DNA from: Catellatospora sichuanensis
GTDB lineage: Bacteria; Actinomycetota; Actinomycetes; Mycobacteriales; Micromonosporaceae
Length of the DNA: 64,000 bases
NCBI RefSeq assembly: GCF_007483665.1
Contig: NZ_ML660188.1
Coordinates: 5,105-69,104 of the forward strand
Reading direction: 5' to 3'
Shown here: positions 32,206 to 39,608 of the stretch, piece by piece
Position numbering within the stretch: position 1 is the first letter of the stretch
Layout: each line of letters begins with the position of its first letter
Translations under genes and position numbers: made by a program
Notes under the pieces: generated by a model
The model's database searches: none
Told to the model about the DNA's origin: nothing
What the model saw: only the letters and a program-made list of their open reading frames with translations

Positions 32206-32862
32206 TCAGGCGGCGGTGCGGGGCCAGTCGGTGAAGGCGGCGCGGACCGTGGCGCAGGCCTGCGGGGTGAGCCCGTACAGCTGCCGCCAGACGTCGTCGG
32301 CGAGCCGGTCCAGGCGGTCCATCGCGGCGGTGAAGTCCTCGTCGGACAGCGTCGGGTCGGCCCGCAGGCCCAGCTCGACGAGCTGCTCACGGGTGTAGTC
32401 GCGCAGCGCGCCCGCCACGTCGATGTAGTCGCGGGGCTCGGCCCGGGTCGCCAGCGCCGCGACCTTGCCGCCGAGCACGTCCTCGACGTGCAGCACCGGG
32501 CCGATGTCCATGACCACGGTGCCACGGTTGCGGTCGAACCGGGCCAGGGTCAGCCGCATCACCGCGTCCCCGCGCGTGATCTGGAACTCGACCAGCTCGT
32601 CGTCGAGGCCGCCGAACACCTCGCCCAGGTCGTCGCCGCAGGTGGTGACATCCAGCCCGGACGCGCGCAGCGCCCGCGCCACCAGTGCACCGGCGGCACG
32701 GACGCCGCCGTCCACGTCGGTGAACAGGTCCACGTCCTCGGTGGCGCGGTGCACGATGCCGTACAGGTTCAGCGCGTGCCCGCCGCCGAGCGCGAACCCG
32801 TGCGCCTGGGCCACACCCAGCGCGATCCGCGCGACCTCGACCTGCAGTTCCTCGACCGTCAT
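32206..32862 (-). CDS. AbiEii/AbiGii-like nucleotidyltransferase
   Basis: A 218-aa protein with the minimal nucleotidyltransferase core: GGGHALNLYG (26-35), R-A-TEDVDLFTD (39-49) with two metal-binding Asp, and a later KVAALATRAEPRDYIDVAG segment. The family includes type IV toxin-antitoxin toxins and abortive-infection proteins. This member is shorter than typical AbiEii (about 300 aa) and resembles stand-alone actinomycete forms. It is downstream of a small partner gene with 13 bp between. Whether the pair acts as phage defence is inference. Confidence 0.82.
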   Translation of the reverse strand: MTVEELQVEVARIALGVAQAHGFALGGGHALNLYGIVHRATEDVDLFTDVDGGVRAAGALVARALRASGLDVTTCGDDLGEVFGGLDDELVEFQITRGDAVMRLTLARFDRNRGTVVMDIGPVLHVEDVLGGKVAALATRAEPRDYIDVAGALRDYTREQLVELGLRADPTLSDEDFTAAMDRLDRLADDVWRQLYGLTPQACATVRAAFTDWPRTAA

Positions 32863-32875
32863 CCAGGATCGCCCG

Positions 32876-33226
32876 TCACCGGACGGCGACGGGGGCGCGC
32901 AGCGCCGGGTGGCGCTCCTCCCAGACCCGGCGCACCCCGCGGGGCAGGAACAGCTGCGGCCACAGCCGGACCAGGGTCGGCCCGTCGAGCCAGGCGCGCA
33001 GCTCCTCGACCGTGCTCGCCTCGCGCAGCACGGTCTCGTACATCCACTGCAGCAGGTGCGCGTTGTCCAGGTCGATGCGGCGGTCGGCCTGCCAGAACAA
33101 GCGGTGCGGCAGCACCGCGACACCGGACGTCGGCCCGGTCAGCGCGGACAGGTCCGGGGCCACCAGCGCACGACGGCCCGGCCGCGCGCTCGGGGGCGCG
33201 GCACTGCGGCGATCGCGGCGGTCCAC
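32876..33226 (-). CDS. small partner of the AbiEii-like gene
   Basis: A 116-aa basic protein: Arg-rich N-terminus (MDRRDRRSAAPPSARPGRR), then an all-helical region with HRLFWQADRRIDLDNAHLLQ and ETVLREASTVEELRAWLDG. No known antitoxin fold (AbiEi winged helix) is recognised. Start GTG 33226 is 6 nt from TACCCT (complement of 33233-33238), so it is leaderless and first in its operon. The position upstream of the nucleotidyltransferase suggests an antitoxin or specificity partner (inference). Confidence 0.65.
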   Translation of the reverse strand: MDRRDRRSAAPPSARPGRRALVAPDLSALTGPTSGVAVLPHRLFWQADRRIDLDNAHLLQWMYETVLREASTVEELRAWLDGPTLVRLWPQLFLPRGVRRVWEERHPALRAPVAVR

Positions 33227-33337
33227 ACACTGAGGGTAGCGGCTGACGGACCCGGCGGAACAGCCGCGCGCCCCTGCCGTCGCCCGCCGGTGGCCGACAC
33301 GGCTGTGACCTCGGCAGACGCTGAGGTACGGCGCCGG

Positions 33338-34261
33338 TCAGCGGCGGCGGATGCCGCGGGCGGGACGGGCACGCGGCGGGCGGGACGGGCGGGCGGGGCT
33401 GGTGGCGTCGCCGGTGGCCGTGTGCGTGGCGGGCCAGTGGGCCGGGCGGGTGAGCGTGGGCGGCAGCTGCGTGCCGAGGTCGCCGCGGGCGGCGTCGAGC
33501 TGCGACTGGATCAGGTACAGGCAGCCGGTGAGGTCCGCACCGCGGATGTCGGCGCCGCGCAGGTCCGCCCCCAGCAGGTCCGCCCCGCGCAGGTCCGCGC
33601 CCCGCAGGTCGGCGCCGATCAGGTACGTGCCGCGCAGGCTCGCCCGGCGCAGGTCGGCCTCGCGCAGGTCCGCGCCCATCAGCTCGGACCCGGACCGGTC
33701 GGGTCCGAGCCGCCCGCCCCGCCCGCGGGTCACCGCGCTGGCCTGGCGCAGCAGGTCACCGGCCTCGCGGCGGCGCGCGTCGACGTCGAGGGCGGCCAGC
33801 TCGGCAGGCGTGCCGCCGGTGAGCTGCTCGGTCTGCGCCAGCACCCGGGCCAGGTCCGCGGCCAGGGCCTCGCCGGGCCGCAGCGACACCGCCTCGTGCA
33901 GGTAGTACAGCAGCTCGTGCAGGTGCCGCATCACCGAGAACGAGGCGAACATGTCCCTGGCCGTCGCGGGCTCGGCACGCCAGTCGCGGCCGCCGAACGT
34001 CACCTGGGCGACCTGCTGGCCCGCGCCGAAGCAGTCGAACACGGTGCACCCGGCGAAGCCGCGCTCACGCAGCTGCGTGTGGATGCCGCAGCCGAAGTCG
34101 GTCCGCAGGTTCGGGCAGGCCGTGCCCGCAGGCTTGTCGATCGCGAAGTCGGCCGAACGCGCGAACGCGGGGGCCACGCAGCACAGCGCGAAGCAGCGCG
34201 AGCAGTCGGCGTGCAGACGCTCGCGCCAAGGCTCGGCGGGCCGATCGTCGGGCACGGGCAT
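33338..34261 (-). CDS. pentapeptide-repeat protein with Cys-rich N-terminus
   Basis: A 307-aa protein. The N-terminal third has closely spaced Cys (CSRCFALCC at about 20-28, later CPNLRTDFGC and CTVFDCFG), resembling a metal site. A helical middle follows. Residues about 195-262 form 12-14 pentapeptide repeats (A-D/N-L-x-x), building a right-handed beta-helix like Qnr/MfpA. The tail is Arg/Pro-rich. A CAGGAGGC ribosome site precedes ATG 34261. Such proteins can mimic DNA and protect gyrase, but this short repeat block is not diagnostic. Confidence 0.85.
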   Translation of the reverse strand: MPVPDDRPAEPWRERLHADCSRCFALCCVAPAFARSADFAIDKPAGTACPNLRTDFGCGIHTQLRERGFAGCTVFDCFGAGQQVAQVTFGGRDWRAEPATARDMFASFSVMRHLHELLYYLHEAVSLRPGEALAADLARVLAQTEQLTGGTPAELAALDVDARRREAGDLLRQASAVTRGRGGRLGPDRSGSELMGADLREADLRRASLRGTYLIGADLRGADLRGADLLGADLRGADIRGADLTGCLYLIQSQLDAARGDLGTQLPPTLTRPAHWPATHTATGDATSPARPSRPPRARPARGIRRR

Positions 34262-34317
34262 GCCTCCTGAACTGGTCTTTTCGTGGTCGCTTCCGAGCCT
34301 AGCGGGCGGGTGCGGGC

Positions 34318-34851
34318 TCACTCGCCGGTGACGCCGTCGACGGCCTCGCGGATCAGGTCGGCGTGGCCGTTGTGGCGGGCGTACTCCTCGATCATGTGCA
34401 GGTACACCCAGCGCAACGACATGGTCTGCTGGAGCCGCTCGTGCACGAAGGTGTCGTCCAGCGACACCCCGGCGACGGCGTCGCGGCAGGCCTGCTGCTC
34501 GGCGGTCAGCGTCGCGAGGTCGGCCTCCGCGCCGGCCGGGTCGGCCAGGTCGAACGCGGCCCCCGGGCGGCCGTCGGGGTGGGCGTACAGCGACGTGACC
34601 GCCTCGCCGCGGACCCGGCGGCGGAACCAGGCGCGCTCGACGTCGGCCATGTGCCGGACCAGGCCGAGCAGGGTCAGCGTCGACGGCGGCGCGGACGCCT
34701 CGGCGAGCTGCCGCCCGGTGAGCCCGGCGCACTTGTGCAGCAGCGTGGCACGGTGCCGGTCGAGGTATCCCTCCAGCAGGGTGCGCTCGTCGGCGGCGTA
34801 CGGCTCGTCGGTGCGGGTGATCTGGGGCGCGGTCCACGTCATGTGACGCAT
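34318..34851 (-). CDS. DinB/DUF664 family protein
   Basis: A 177-aa four-helix-bundle protein of the DinB superfamily. The metal-binding His pattern is visible as GLVRHMADVERAWF (about 64-77), HERLQQ and the C-terminal EEYARHNGHADLIREAVDG with paired His. Actinobacterial members are often mycothiol- or bacillithiol-linked transferases. The start could be ATG 34851 or ATG 34842. It is divergent from the GNAT gene at 34911. Confidence 0.85.
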   Translation of the reverse strand: MRHMTWTAPQITRTDEPYAADERTLLEGYLDRHRATLLHKCAGLTGRQLAEASAPPSTLTLLGLVRHMADVERAWFRRRVRGEAVTSLYAHPDGRPGAAFDLADPAGAEADLATLTAEQQACRDAVAGVSLDDTFVHERLQQTMSLRWVYLHMIEEYARHNGHADLIREAVDGVTGE

Positions 34852-34910
34852 GATGCCTGTTTCGTCCCTGGTGGGTGGGACGGGGGTGCCCCCGGTACGC
34901 TCCCGGACTT

Positions 34911-35372
34911 GTGATCGAGACCGAGCGGCTCGTGCTGCGCCCATACACCCCCATCCTGGCGGCGCGGATCGCCGACGGCGCGCCGCGCGACCCGCGCTGG
35001 GCCGACGACTACCCGTTCGACGGCGACCAGACCGCGGCCCGGATGTACCTGAACGCCGGTGCGCCCGCCGGGCCGTGGGTGCCGTACACGGTCGAGGTGC
35101 GCGCGACCGGCCTGGTCGTGGGCGGGGTCGGCTTCCACGGCGCGCCCGACGAGTCGGGCACGGTCGAGATCGGGTACGGCCTGGCCGAGTCCGGGCGCGG
35201 GCACGGCTACGCCGCGGAGGCGGCGGGCGCGCTCGTCGCGCTGGCGCAGCGGCTGGGCGCGCGGCAGGTCGTCGCGACGCTCGAGTACGACAACAAGCCC
35301 AGCGCGAACGTGCTGCGCCGGGCCGGTTTCACCGAGCAGAGCCCGCTGCACTGGGTCCGGGCGTCGGCCTGA
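34911..35372 (+). CDS. RimJ/RimL-type GNAT acetyltransferase
   Basis: A 153-aa GNAT domain: IETERLVLRPYTP N-terminus, the acetyl-CoA loop GLAESGRGHGYAAEAAGALV (about 84-103), and the C-terminal NKPSANVLRRAGFTEQ. This is the RimJ/RimL architecture, which acetylates N-termini or amino groups of small molecules. GTG 34911 gives the conserved start; TACGCT lies 9 nt upstream. Its last 44 bp overlap the convergent histidine-phosphatase gene tail to tail. Confidence 0.85.
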   Translation: MIETERLVLRPYTPILAARIADGAPRDPRWADDYPFDGDQTAARMYLNAGAPAGPWVPYTVEVRATGLVVGGVGFHGAPDESGTVEIGYGLAESGRGHGYAAEAAGALVALAQRLGARQVVATLEYDNKPSANVLRRAGFTEQSPLHWVRASA

Positions 35373-35916
35373 CCCAGCCCGCGGGCAGCGCGTACTCCCA
35401 GCCCGGCTGCCACGTGAACGGCGCGGTCACCTGAGCGGCCAGGTCCGCGCCCGCCAGCAGGACCGCGAGGGCGTACCGGTTGGCCGCGTGCGCGACGAGC
35501 AGCACGCGCCGCCCGTCGCGAGTCGCGGCCAGCTCCTCCAACAGGTCCGCGGTGCGTGCCACCACCTGCCGATACGACTCGCCACCGGGAAACGGCAGGT
35601 CCACGCGGTGCAGGCGCTCGGCGTCCAGCCGCGCCACAGGCATGCCGTTGAGCTCCCCATAGTTGATCTCACGCAGTCGCCGGTCGGTGCGGTGTTCGAC
35701 GCCGGTGCCGCCGAACGCGATCCGCGCGGTCTGCACGGCGCGGTGCAGGTCCGAGCTGACGACCAGGTCGATGCGCTCGCCGCGGCGGCGTTCGCCCAGC
35801 TCGGCCGCCTTGCGCAGGCCGGTCGGGGATAGCTCGCCGGGCAGCCACCCGGTCGCGAAGCCTGCCTCGTTGTCCAGCGTCGGCGAGTGCGTCTCGTACA
35901 CCAGTGACACGGTCAC
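35329..35916 (-). CDS. histidine phosphatase family protein, RHG motif altered
   Basis: A 195-aa phosphoglycerate-mutase-like protein. The usual LVRHGET is replaced by LVYETHSPTLDNEAG (about 5-19), a known actinomycete variant in which the catalytic His lies in ETHS. SSDLHRAVQTARIAFG (about 54-69) and the acid-base segment INYGELNGMP, plus LLVAHAANRYALAVLL (second His), are conserved. The substrate is unknown. GTG 35916 starts it. Confidence 0.82.
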   Translation of the reverse strand: MTVSLVYETHSPTLDNEAGFATGWLPGELSPTGLRKAAELGERRRGERIDLVVSSDLHRAVQTARIAFGGTGVEHRTDRRLREINYGELNGMPVARLDAERLHRVDLPFPGGESYRQVVARTADLLEELAATRDGRRVLLVAHAANRYALAVLLAGADLAAQVTAPFTWQPGWEYALPAGWVRPTPGPSAAGSAR

Positions 35917-36012
35917 GACGCGGAGTCTGGCACAGCCGGACCGGTGCCGTGGTTCGGCGAAACGTGCATCTGACCCCGATTCGTCCGGACAATGGACGAG
36001 GAGGTGGAGGCC

Positions 36013-36201
36013 ATGAAGGCAAAGGTAGGCGACACCATCGTCGTCGAGGGCACGCACGTCGGGGACCACCGCAGGATCGGGGTGATCACCGCGGTGCCGC
36101 ACGAGGACGGCAGCCCGCCGTACACGGTCCGCTGGGAGGACGACCAGCACGAGGGGATCCTCTACCCGGGCCCCGACACACACATCAAAACCGGGAACTG
36201 A
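36013..36201 (+). CDS. DUF1918 protein
   Basis: A 62-aa protein, almost all beta strand: MKAKVGDTIVVEGTHVGDHR (1-20), GVITAVPHEDGSPPYTVRW and DDQHEGILYPGPDTHI. This is the full-length DUF1918 family of actinobacteria, a small SH3-like barrel of unknown function. The strong GGAGGTGGAGG ribosome site before ATG 36013 fixes the start over an upstream ATG at 35992. A long inverted repeat follows the stop by 5 nt. Confidence 0.88.
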   Translation: MKAKVGDTIVVEGTHVGDHRRIGVITAVPHEDGSPPYTVRWEDDQHEGILYPGPDTHIKTGN

Positions 36202-36206
36202 CCCGC

Positions 36207-36291
36207 CAAGATCGCGACGATCTTGCGTGAACTGTTGAGGGTTCGCCCCTTTGGGGCGTGTCGTACCCACAGTTCGCGCAAGATCGTCGCG
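36207..36291 (+). repeat. long inverted repeat with competing hairpins
   Basis: Arms 36213-36235 and 36269-36291 (23 nt, one mismatch) enclose a nested CGCCCC-TTT-GGGGCG hairpin (36244-36258). In addition CAAGATCG (36207-36214) pairs perfectly with CGATCTTG (36218-36225), competing for the left arm. It lies between the DUF1918 stop and the stop of the convergent TipA-like gene, so it likely terminates both. It contains the CGCCAAGATC string also seen at about 49766 and 60406. Confidence 0.65.
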
Positions 36292-36303
36292 GGGTGAGGG
36301 GTG

Positions 36304-37062
36304 TTACGCGCGGGCCACGGCGTTGGCGTGGATCGCGTCGTGGAGGTACTGGGTCATGCCGGGTTTGATGGCCTCGTACGTGGCCATGAAGCGCTCGTCG
36401 GCGAGGTACATGTCGGCCAGACCCGTGTGGATCTCGTAGCTGCACTCGTAGAACCAGCGGCTGATCAGTTGGCGGTGCTCCTCAACCAGGTCCATCGCCT
36501 CGGGGCTCTCGGCGGGGGCGCCGGAGTCCATCAGCTCGGTGAAGCGGCGGCCCCAGTCCTCGTTCTCCTGCTTGTTGCGCAGCCAGTCGTCCTTGGTGTA
36601 GCGGGCGGTGCGCCGGCTGGACTCCTTGTAGGCGTCCGTGCCGCCCCAGCGCTGCTCCACCTCCTCGGTGTGGTCGTCGGGGTTGAAGTCCCCGAAAACC
36701 TCGAAACGCTCCTCGGGCGTGAGGTTGACTCCCACTTTCTTCGCCTCCATCGCGAACTCGATCGCGGTGACCATCTCCTGCATGCGCTTGATGCGCCCGG
36801 TCAGCAGCTCGTGCTGGCGGCGCAGGTGCGCCGTCGCGTCGGACTGCGGATCGTCGAGGATGGCCGCGATCTCTTCCAGCGAGAACTCCAGCTCCCGGTA
36901 GTACAGGATCTGCTGCAGCCGCTCCAGGTCCGCCTCGACGTACCGGCGGTAGCCGGTGGCCGAGCGCTCGCTGGGCGACAGCAGGCCGATCTCGTCGTAG
37001 TGGTGCAGCGTCCGGACGGTCACTCCGGCGAGTTCGGCGACCTTGCCCACGGTGTAAGCCAC
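36304..37062 (-). CDS. TipAL-type MerR regulator
   Basis: A 252-aa protein matching full-length TipAL. A MerR winged helix lies at residues 1-70 (YTVGKVAELAGVTVRTLHHYDE), a dimerisation helix to about 110, and a C-terminal TipAS domain (about 115-252) with FGDFNPDDH, RRFTELMDSG and YECSYEIHTGLADMYLADERF. TipAS binds thiopeptide antibiotics, in some cases covalently through a Cys; Cys (near 209, YECSYE) is in the expected region. It activates its own promoter in Streptomyces, and TTGACT (complement of 37110-37115) is a possible -35 here. A GAAAGGAGAG ribosome site precedes ATG. Confidence 0.92.
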   Translation of the reverse strand: MAYTVGKVAELAGVTVRTLHHYDEIGLLSPSERSATGYRRYVEADLERLQQILYYRELEFSLEEIAAILDDPQSDATAHLRRQHELLTGRIKRMQEMVTAIEFAMEAKKVGVNLTPEERFEVFGDFNPDDHTEEVEQRWGGTDAYKESSRRTARYTKDDWLRNKQENEDWGRRFTELMDSGAPAESPEAMDLVEEHRQLISRWFYECSYEIHTGLADMYLADERFMATYEAIKPGMTQYLHDAIHANAVARA

Positions 37063-37111
37063 GGTTCTCTCCTTTCCGAGAACCAGGTTCGAGTCTTCCG
37101 CTACGTGAGAG

Positions 37112-37984
37112 TCAAGCCGATTCGGCTGCGATTCGCGGGCGGCTCGCGGTGACGCTCACCACCGCGAGCACGAAGACGGTGCAAAGCGTCAGCATCTGCG
37201 GCAGCAGCTTGATCACGTCCTCGAGCTGCCGGTACGCGTCGTCGACCAGGCCCGGGTCCCAGCCGCTGACGCTGGACACCCACCACAGCGGCGCGAACCG
37301 CCGCGGGGCGCGCTCGGCGGGCAGCGCGGCCAGCACGTACACCGCGGTCGCGGCCGCCGGCAGCAGCACACCGCCGGCCACGCCGACGACCCGCGCGGCG
37401 GCGGACCGTCCGTTCCGCAGCAGGACCCGCAGTGTGTACGCGAGCAGCGCCGCCCCCGCGGCCCAGCACGCGATCGCGGTCAGTGAGGCGGCCGACTCCT
37501 CACCCATGACCTGGCCGAACCCCGGCAGGACCGCGATGGCGGCCACGCCCAGCCCCAGCGCCACGGGCACGGCGAACACCACGGCCGGGATCGGCCGGGT
37601 CCGCGCCATCCACCGGCCGAACAACCACGCCGGCGGGACCGACAGCACCGTCGCCGCGGCGTACATGTAGCCACCGAACTCGTACAGCTTCCCCAGGTTG
37701 GCCAGCACGCCCATGGTCGAGATCAGGGCGAGCATCAGCACGCCCAGCGCGGACGGCGTGCCGAGCAGCCTGAGCATGGTCCACGCGGCGGTGCGGGCCT
37801 GTGCCATGGTCATCGTCTCCGCTCGGTGGGTGAGCCGGTCGCGCAGCGCGCACCAGGCCGTGTCGGCCAGGTCCCGGCCGGGTGCAGGGCTGGCGTGCAG
37901 CAGCTCGGCGATCTCGTCGCCGTAGCGGTCGCGAATCGCCGCCGGGTACAGCGCGAGCACCGCGCGGACGAGCAGGGCGCGCAT
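37112..37984 (-). CDS. membrane protein coupled to PadR regulator
   Basis: A 290-aa membrane protein. The cytoplasmic N-terminus (LYPAAIRDRYGDEIAELLHA) matches the permease-prefix domain common beside PadR genes, and is followed by about six hydrophobic helices. It begins within the PadR stop (TGATG), so the pair is co-translated. Such operons encode drug- or cell-envelope-related membrane proteins under PadR control. No ATP-binding or permease core is present. Confidence 0.78.
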   Translation of the reverse strand: MRALLVRAVLALYPAAIRDRYGDEIAELLHASPAPGRDLADTAWCALRDRLTHRAETMTMAQARTAAWTMLRLLGTPSALGVLMLALISTMGVLANLGKLYEFGGYMYAAATVLSVPPAWLFGRWMARTRPIPAVVFAVPVALGLGVAAIAVLPGFGQVMGEESAASLTAIACWAAGAALLAYTLRVLLRNGRSAAARVVGVAGGVLLPAAATAVYVLAALPAERAPRRFAPLWWVSSVSGWDPGLVDDAYRQLEDVIKLLPQMLTLCTVFVLAVVSVTASRPRIAAESA

Positions 37985-38298
37985 CAGGCGACCGCCAGCC
38001 GGCGCAGCCCGGTCGCGGCGAGCGAGCGCATGCGCTGCAGTTCGGCGTTGAGCGCGGCCCGCCCGGCGTCGGTCAGCCCGTACGGCTTGCGGCGGTCCTG
38101 TTCGGGCAGGGCCTCGATGTAGCCGTGCTCCTCCAGGCGCCGGATCGCGCCATAGAGGGTGCCGGGTCCGGGGCGGGAGCCGGTGAGCTCGCCGATGTCG
38201 TCCTGCATGGCGTAGCCGTGCTTGGGCCCGGGAGCCAGGCTGATCAGGATGTGCAGCGCGGGTTCGGAGAACCTGCCGAGGTCGGCGAGACCGGCCAT
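37984..38298 (-). CDS. PadR family transcriptional regulator
   Basis: A 104-aa short PadR protein: ILISLAPGPKHGYAMQDDI (about 17-35, helix-turn-helix start), GPGTLYGAIRRLEEHGYIE (recognition helix and wing, about 44-62), RRKPYGLTDAGRAAL. It has no long C-terminal domain, so it is of the s2 type. AGGAGTGG precedes ATG 38298. CTACTACG/CGTAGTAG repeats cover its promoter, suggesting self-repression relieved by a ligand (inference). Confidence 0.9.
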   Translation of the reverse strand: MAGLADLGRFSEPALHILISLAPGPKHGYAMQDDIGELTGSRPGPGTLYGAIRRLEEHGYIEALPEQDRRKPYGLTDAGRAALNAELQRMRSLAATGLRRLAVA

Positions 38299-38308
38299 GA
38301 CCACTCCT

Positions 38309-38344
38309 CTACTACGTTGTGCGTAGCATCGCACGGCGTAGTAG
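38309..38344 (-). promoter_or_regulatory. PadR operator candidate
   Basis: CTACTACG (38309-38316) and CGTAGTAG (38337-38344) form an 8-bp inverted repeat with a 20-bp spacer. Read on the minus strand, the proximal half contains CTACG-CACAA-CGTAG, a second perfect repeat. The sites lie just upstream of the padR ribosome site. Confidence 0.5.
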
Positions 38345-38407
38345 AAGCGTCAACGGGCGACGAAGATCACGTATCCGGACCTGCGGTCGGCCGCATACCG
38401 TCAGCCG

Positions 38408-39556
38408 ATGGGGCCGAACCGCTGGCTGATGCTCGGGCTGGGCATGCTCGCCCAGGGCGCCTGCTACCTGCCCACCGGCGCACTCATCCTGCTGGTGCCG
38501 GCACTGCGCGCGGCGGGATTCGGGCTCGGCGACGTCGGACTGCTGCTGGGCGCGCCGAGCGCGGGCATGGTGCTGGCGCTGATCGCCTGGGGCTGGTGCG
38601 CCGACCGCTACGGCGAGCGCCTGACCATGACCGTCGGGCTGGTCTGCGCGACGCTGACGCTGACCGCGGCGGCGTACGCCACCGGCCTGGCGGCGCTCGG
38701 CGTGACGCTGACGCTGGTCGGGGCCGCGTGTGCGTCCGGCAACGCGGCGAGCGGGCGGGTGGTGCTGGGCTGGTTCCCGCCGCAGCGGCGCGGGTTCGCG
38801 ATGGGGCTGCGCCAGACCGCGCTGCCGATCTCCGGCGCGCTGGCCGGACTGGGCACGCCGCTGATCGTGCAGGCGCATGGAGTGCGCGGGGTGCTGCTGG
38901 TGTGCTCGGCCGTCTGCCTGGTGGCGGCCGCCGCGGTGGGCGTGTTCGTGGTCGATCCGCCCCGGCCGGAGCGGGCGGCGGTGGCCGCGGCGGGTTCGCC
39001 GTACCGGACGGCGAGCCTGTGGCGCATCCACGGGGCGAGTCTGCTGCTGGTCGTCCCGCAGTTCACCACCAGCGTCTTCGCGGTGGCGTACCTGGTGGGC
39101 GAGCGCGGCTGGTCGGAGATCGCGGCCGGGCAGGCCGCGGCGGTGGCGCACCTGCTCGGCGGTGCGGGAAGGCTGGCGTGCGGACGGTGGTCGGACGCGG
39201 TCGCCAGCAGGCTGCGGCCGATGCGGCAGTTGGCCGTAATCAACGCGGCCGTGGTGCTGCTGGTCGCGGCGGCGACACAGGCTGGGTCGGGCCTGACCGC
39301 GCCGCTGCTGGTGCTGGCGGTCGCCGTGTCGATGAGCGGCAACGGCCTGTCCTACACCGCGGTGGCCGAACACGCCGGGCCCGTCTGGGCCGGGCGAGCC
39401 CTGGGCACGCAGAACACGGTCCAGAACGTCGGCGCCGCCCTCACCCCGGCCGTGCTGGGTCTGCTCATCGCTCCGGTCGGCTACGGCGCCGCGTTCGCCC
39501 TCGCAGGCGCGCTGGCCCTGCTCGCCGCGCCGCTCACCCCCGCCGAGCCCGGCTGA
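38408..39556 (+). CDS. MFS transporter
   Basis: A 382-aa membrane protein with 12 hydrophobic helices and a short central loop (DPPRPERAAVAAAG, about 182). Loop 2-3 is WGWCADRYGERLTM, the MFS motif A. It resembles the CynX/NimT-type permeases. The substrate is not evident. TACCGT (38396-38401) ends 6 nt before ATG 38408, so it is leaderless. It is upstream of the ASCH-MDMPI gene in the same direction but with its own promoter spacing. Confidence 0.87.
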   Translation: MGPNRWLMLGLGMLAQGACYLPTGALILLVPALRAAGFGLGDVGLLLGAPSAGMVLALIAWGWCADRYGERLTMTVGLVCATLTLTAAAYATGLAALGVTLTLVGAACASGNAASGRVVLGWFPPQRRGFAMGLRQTALPISGALAGLGTPLIVQAHGVRGVLLVCSAVCLVAAAAVGVFVVDPPRPERAAVAAAGSPYRTASLWRIHGASLLLVVPQFTTSVFAVAYLVGERGWSEIAAGQAAAVAHLLGGAGRLACGRWSDAVASRLRPMRQLAVINAAVVLLVAAATQAGSGLTAPLLVLAVAVSMSGNGLSYTAVAEHAGPVWAGRALGTQNTVQNVGAALTPAVLGLLIAPVGYGAAFALAGALALLAAPLTPAEPG

Positions 39557-39608
39557 TCCGGCCGCAGCCGGCGGAAAACCGGGTCGACGCTGGATCTAGG
39601 CTGGCGAC

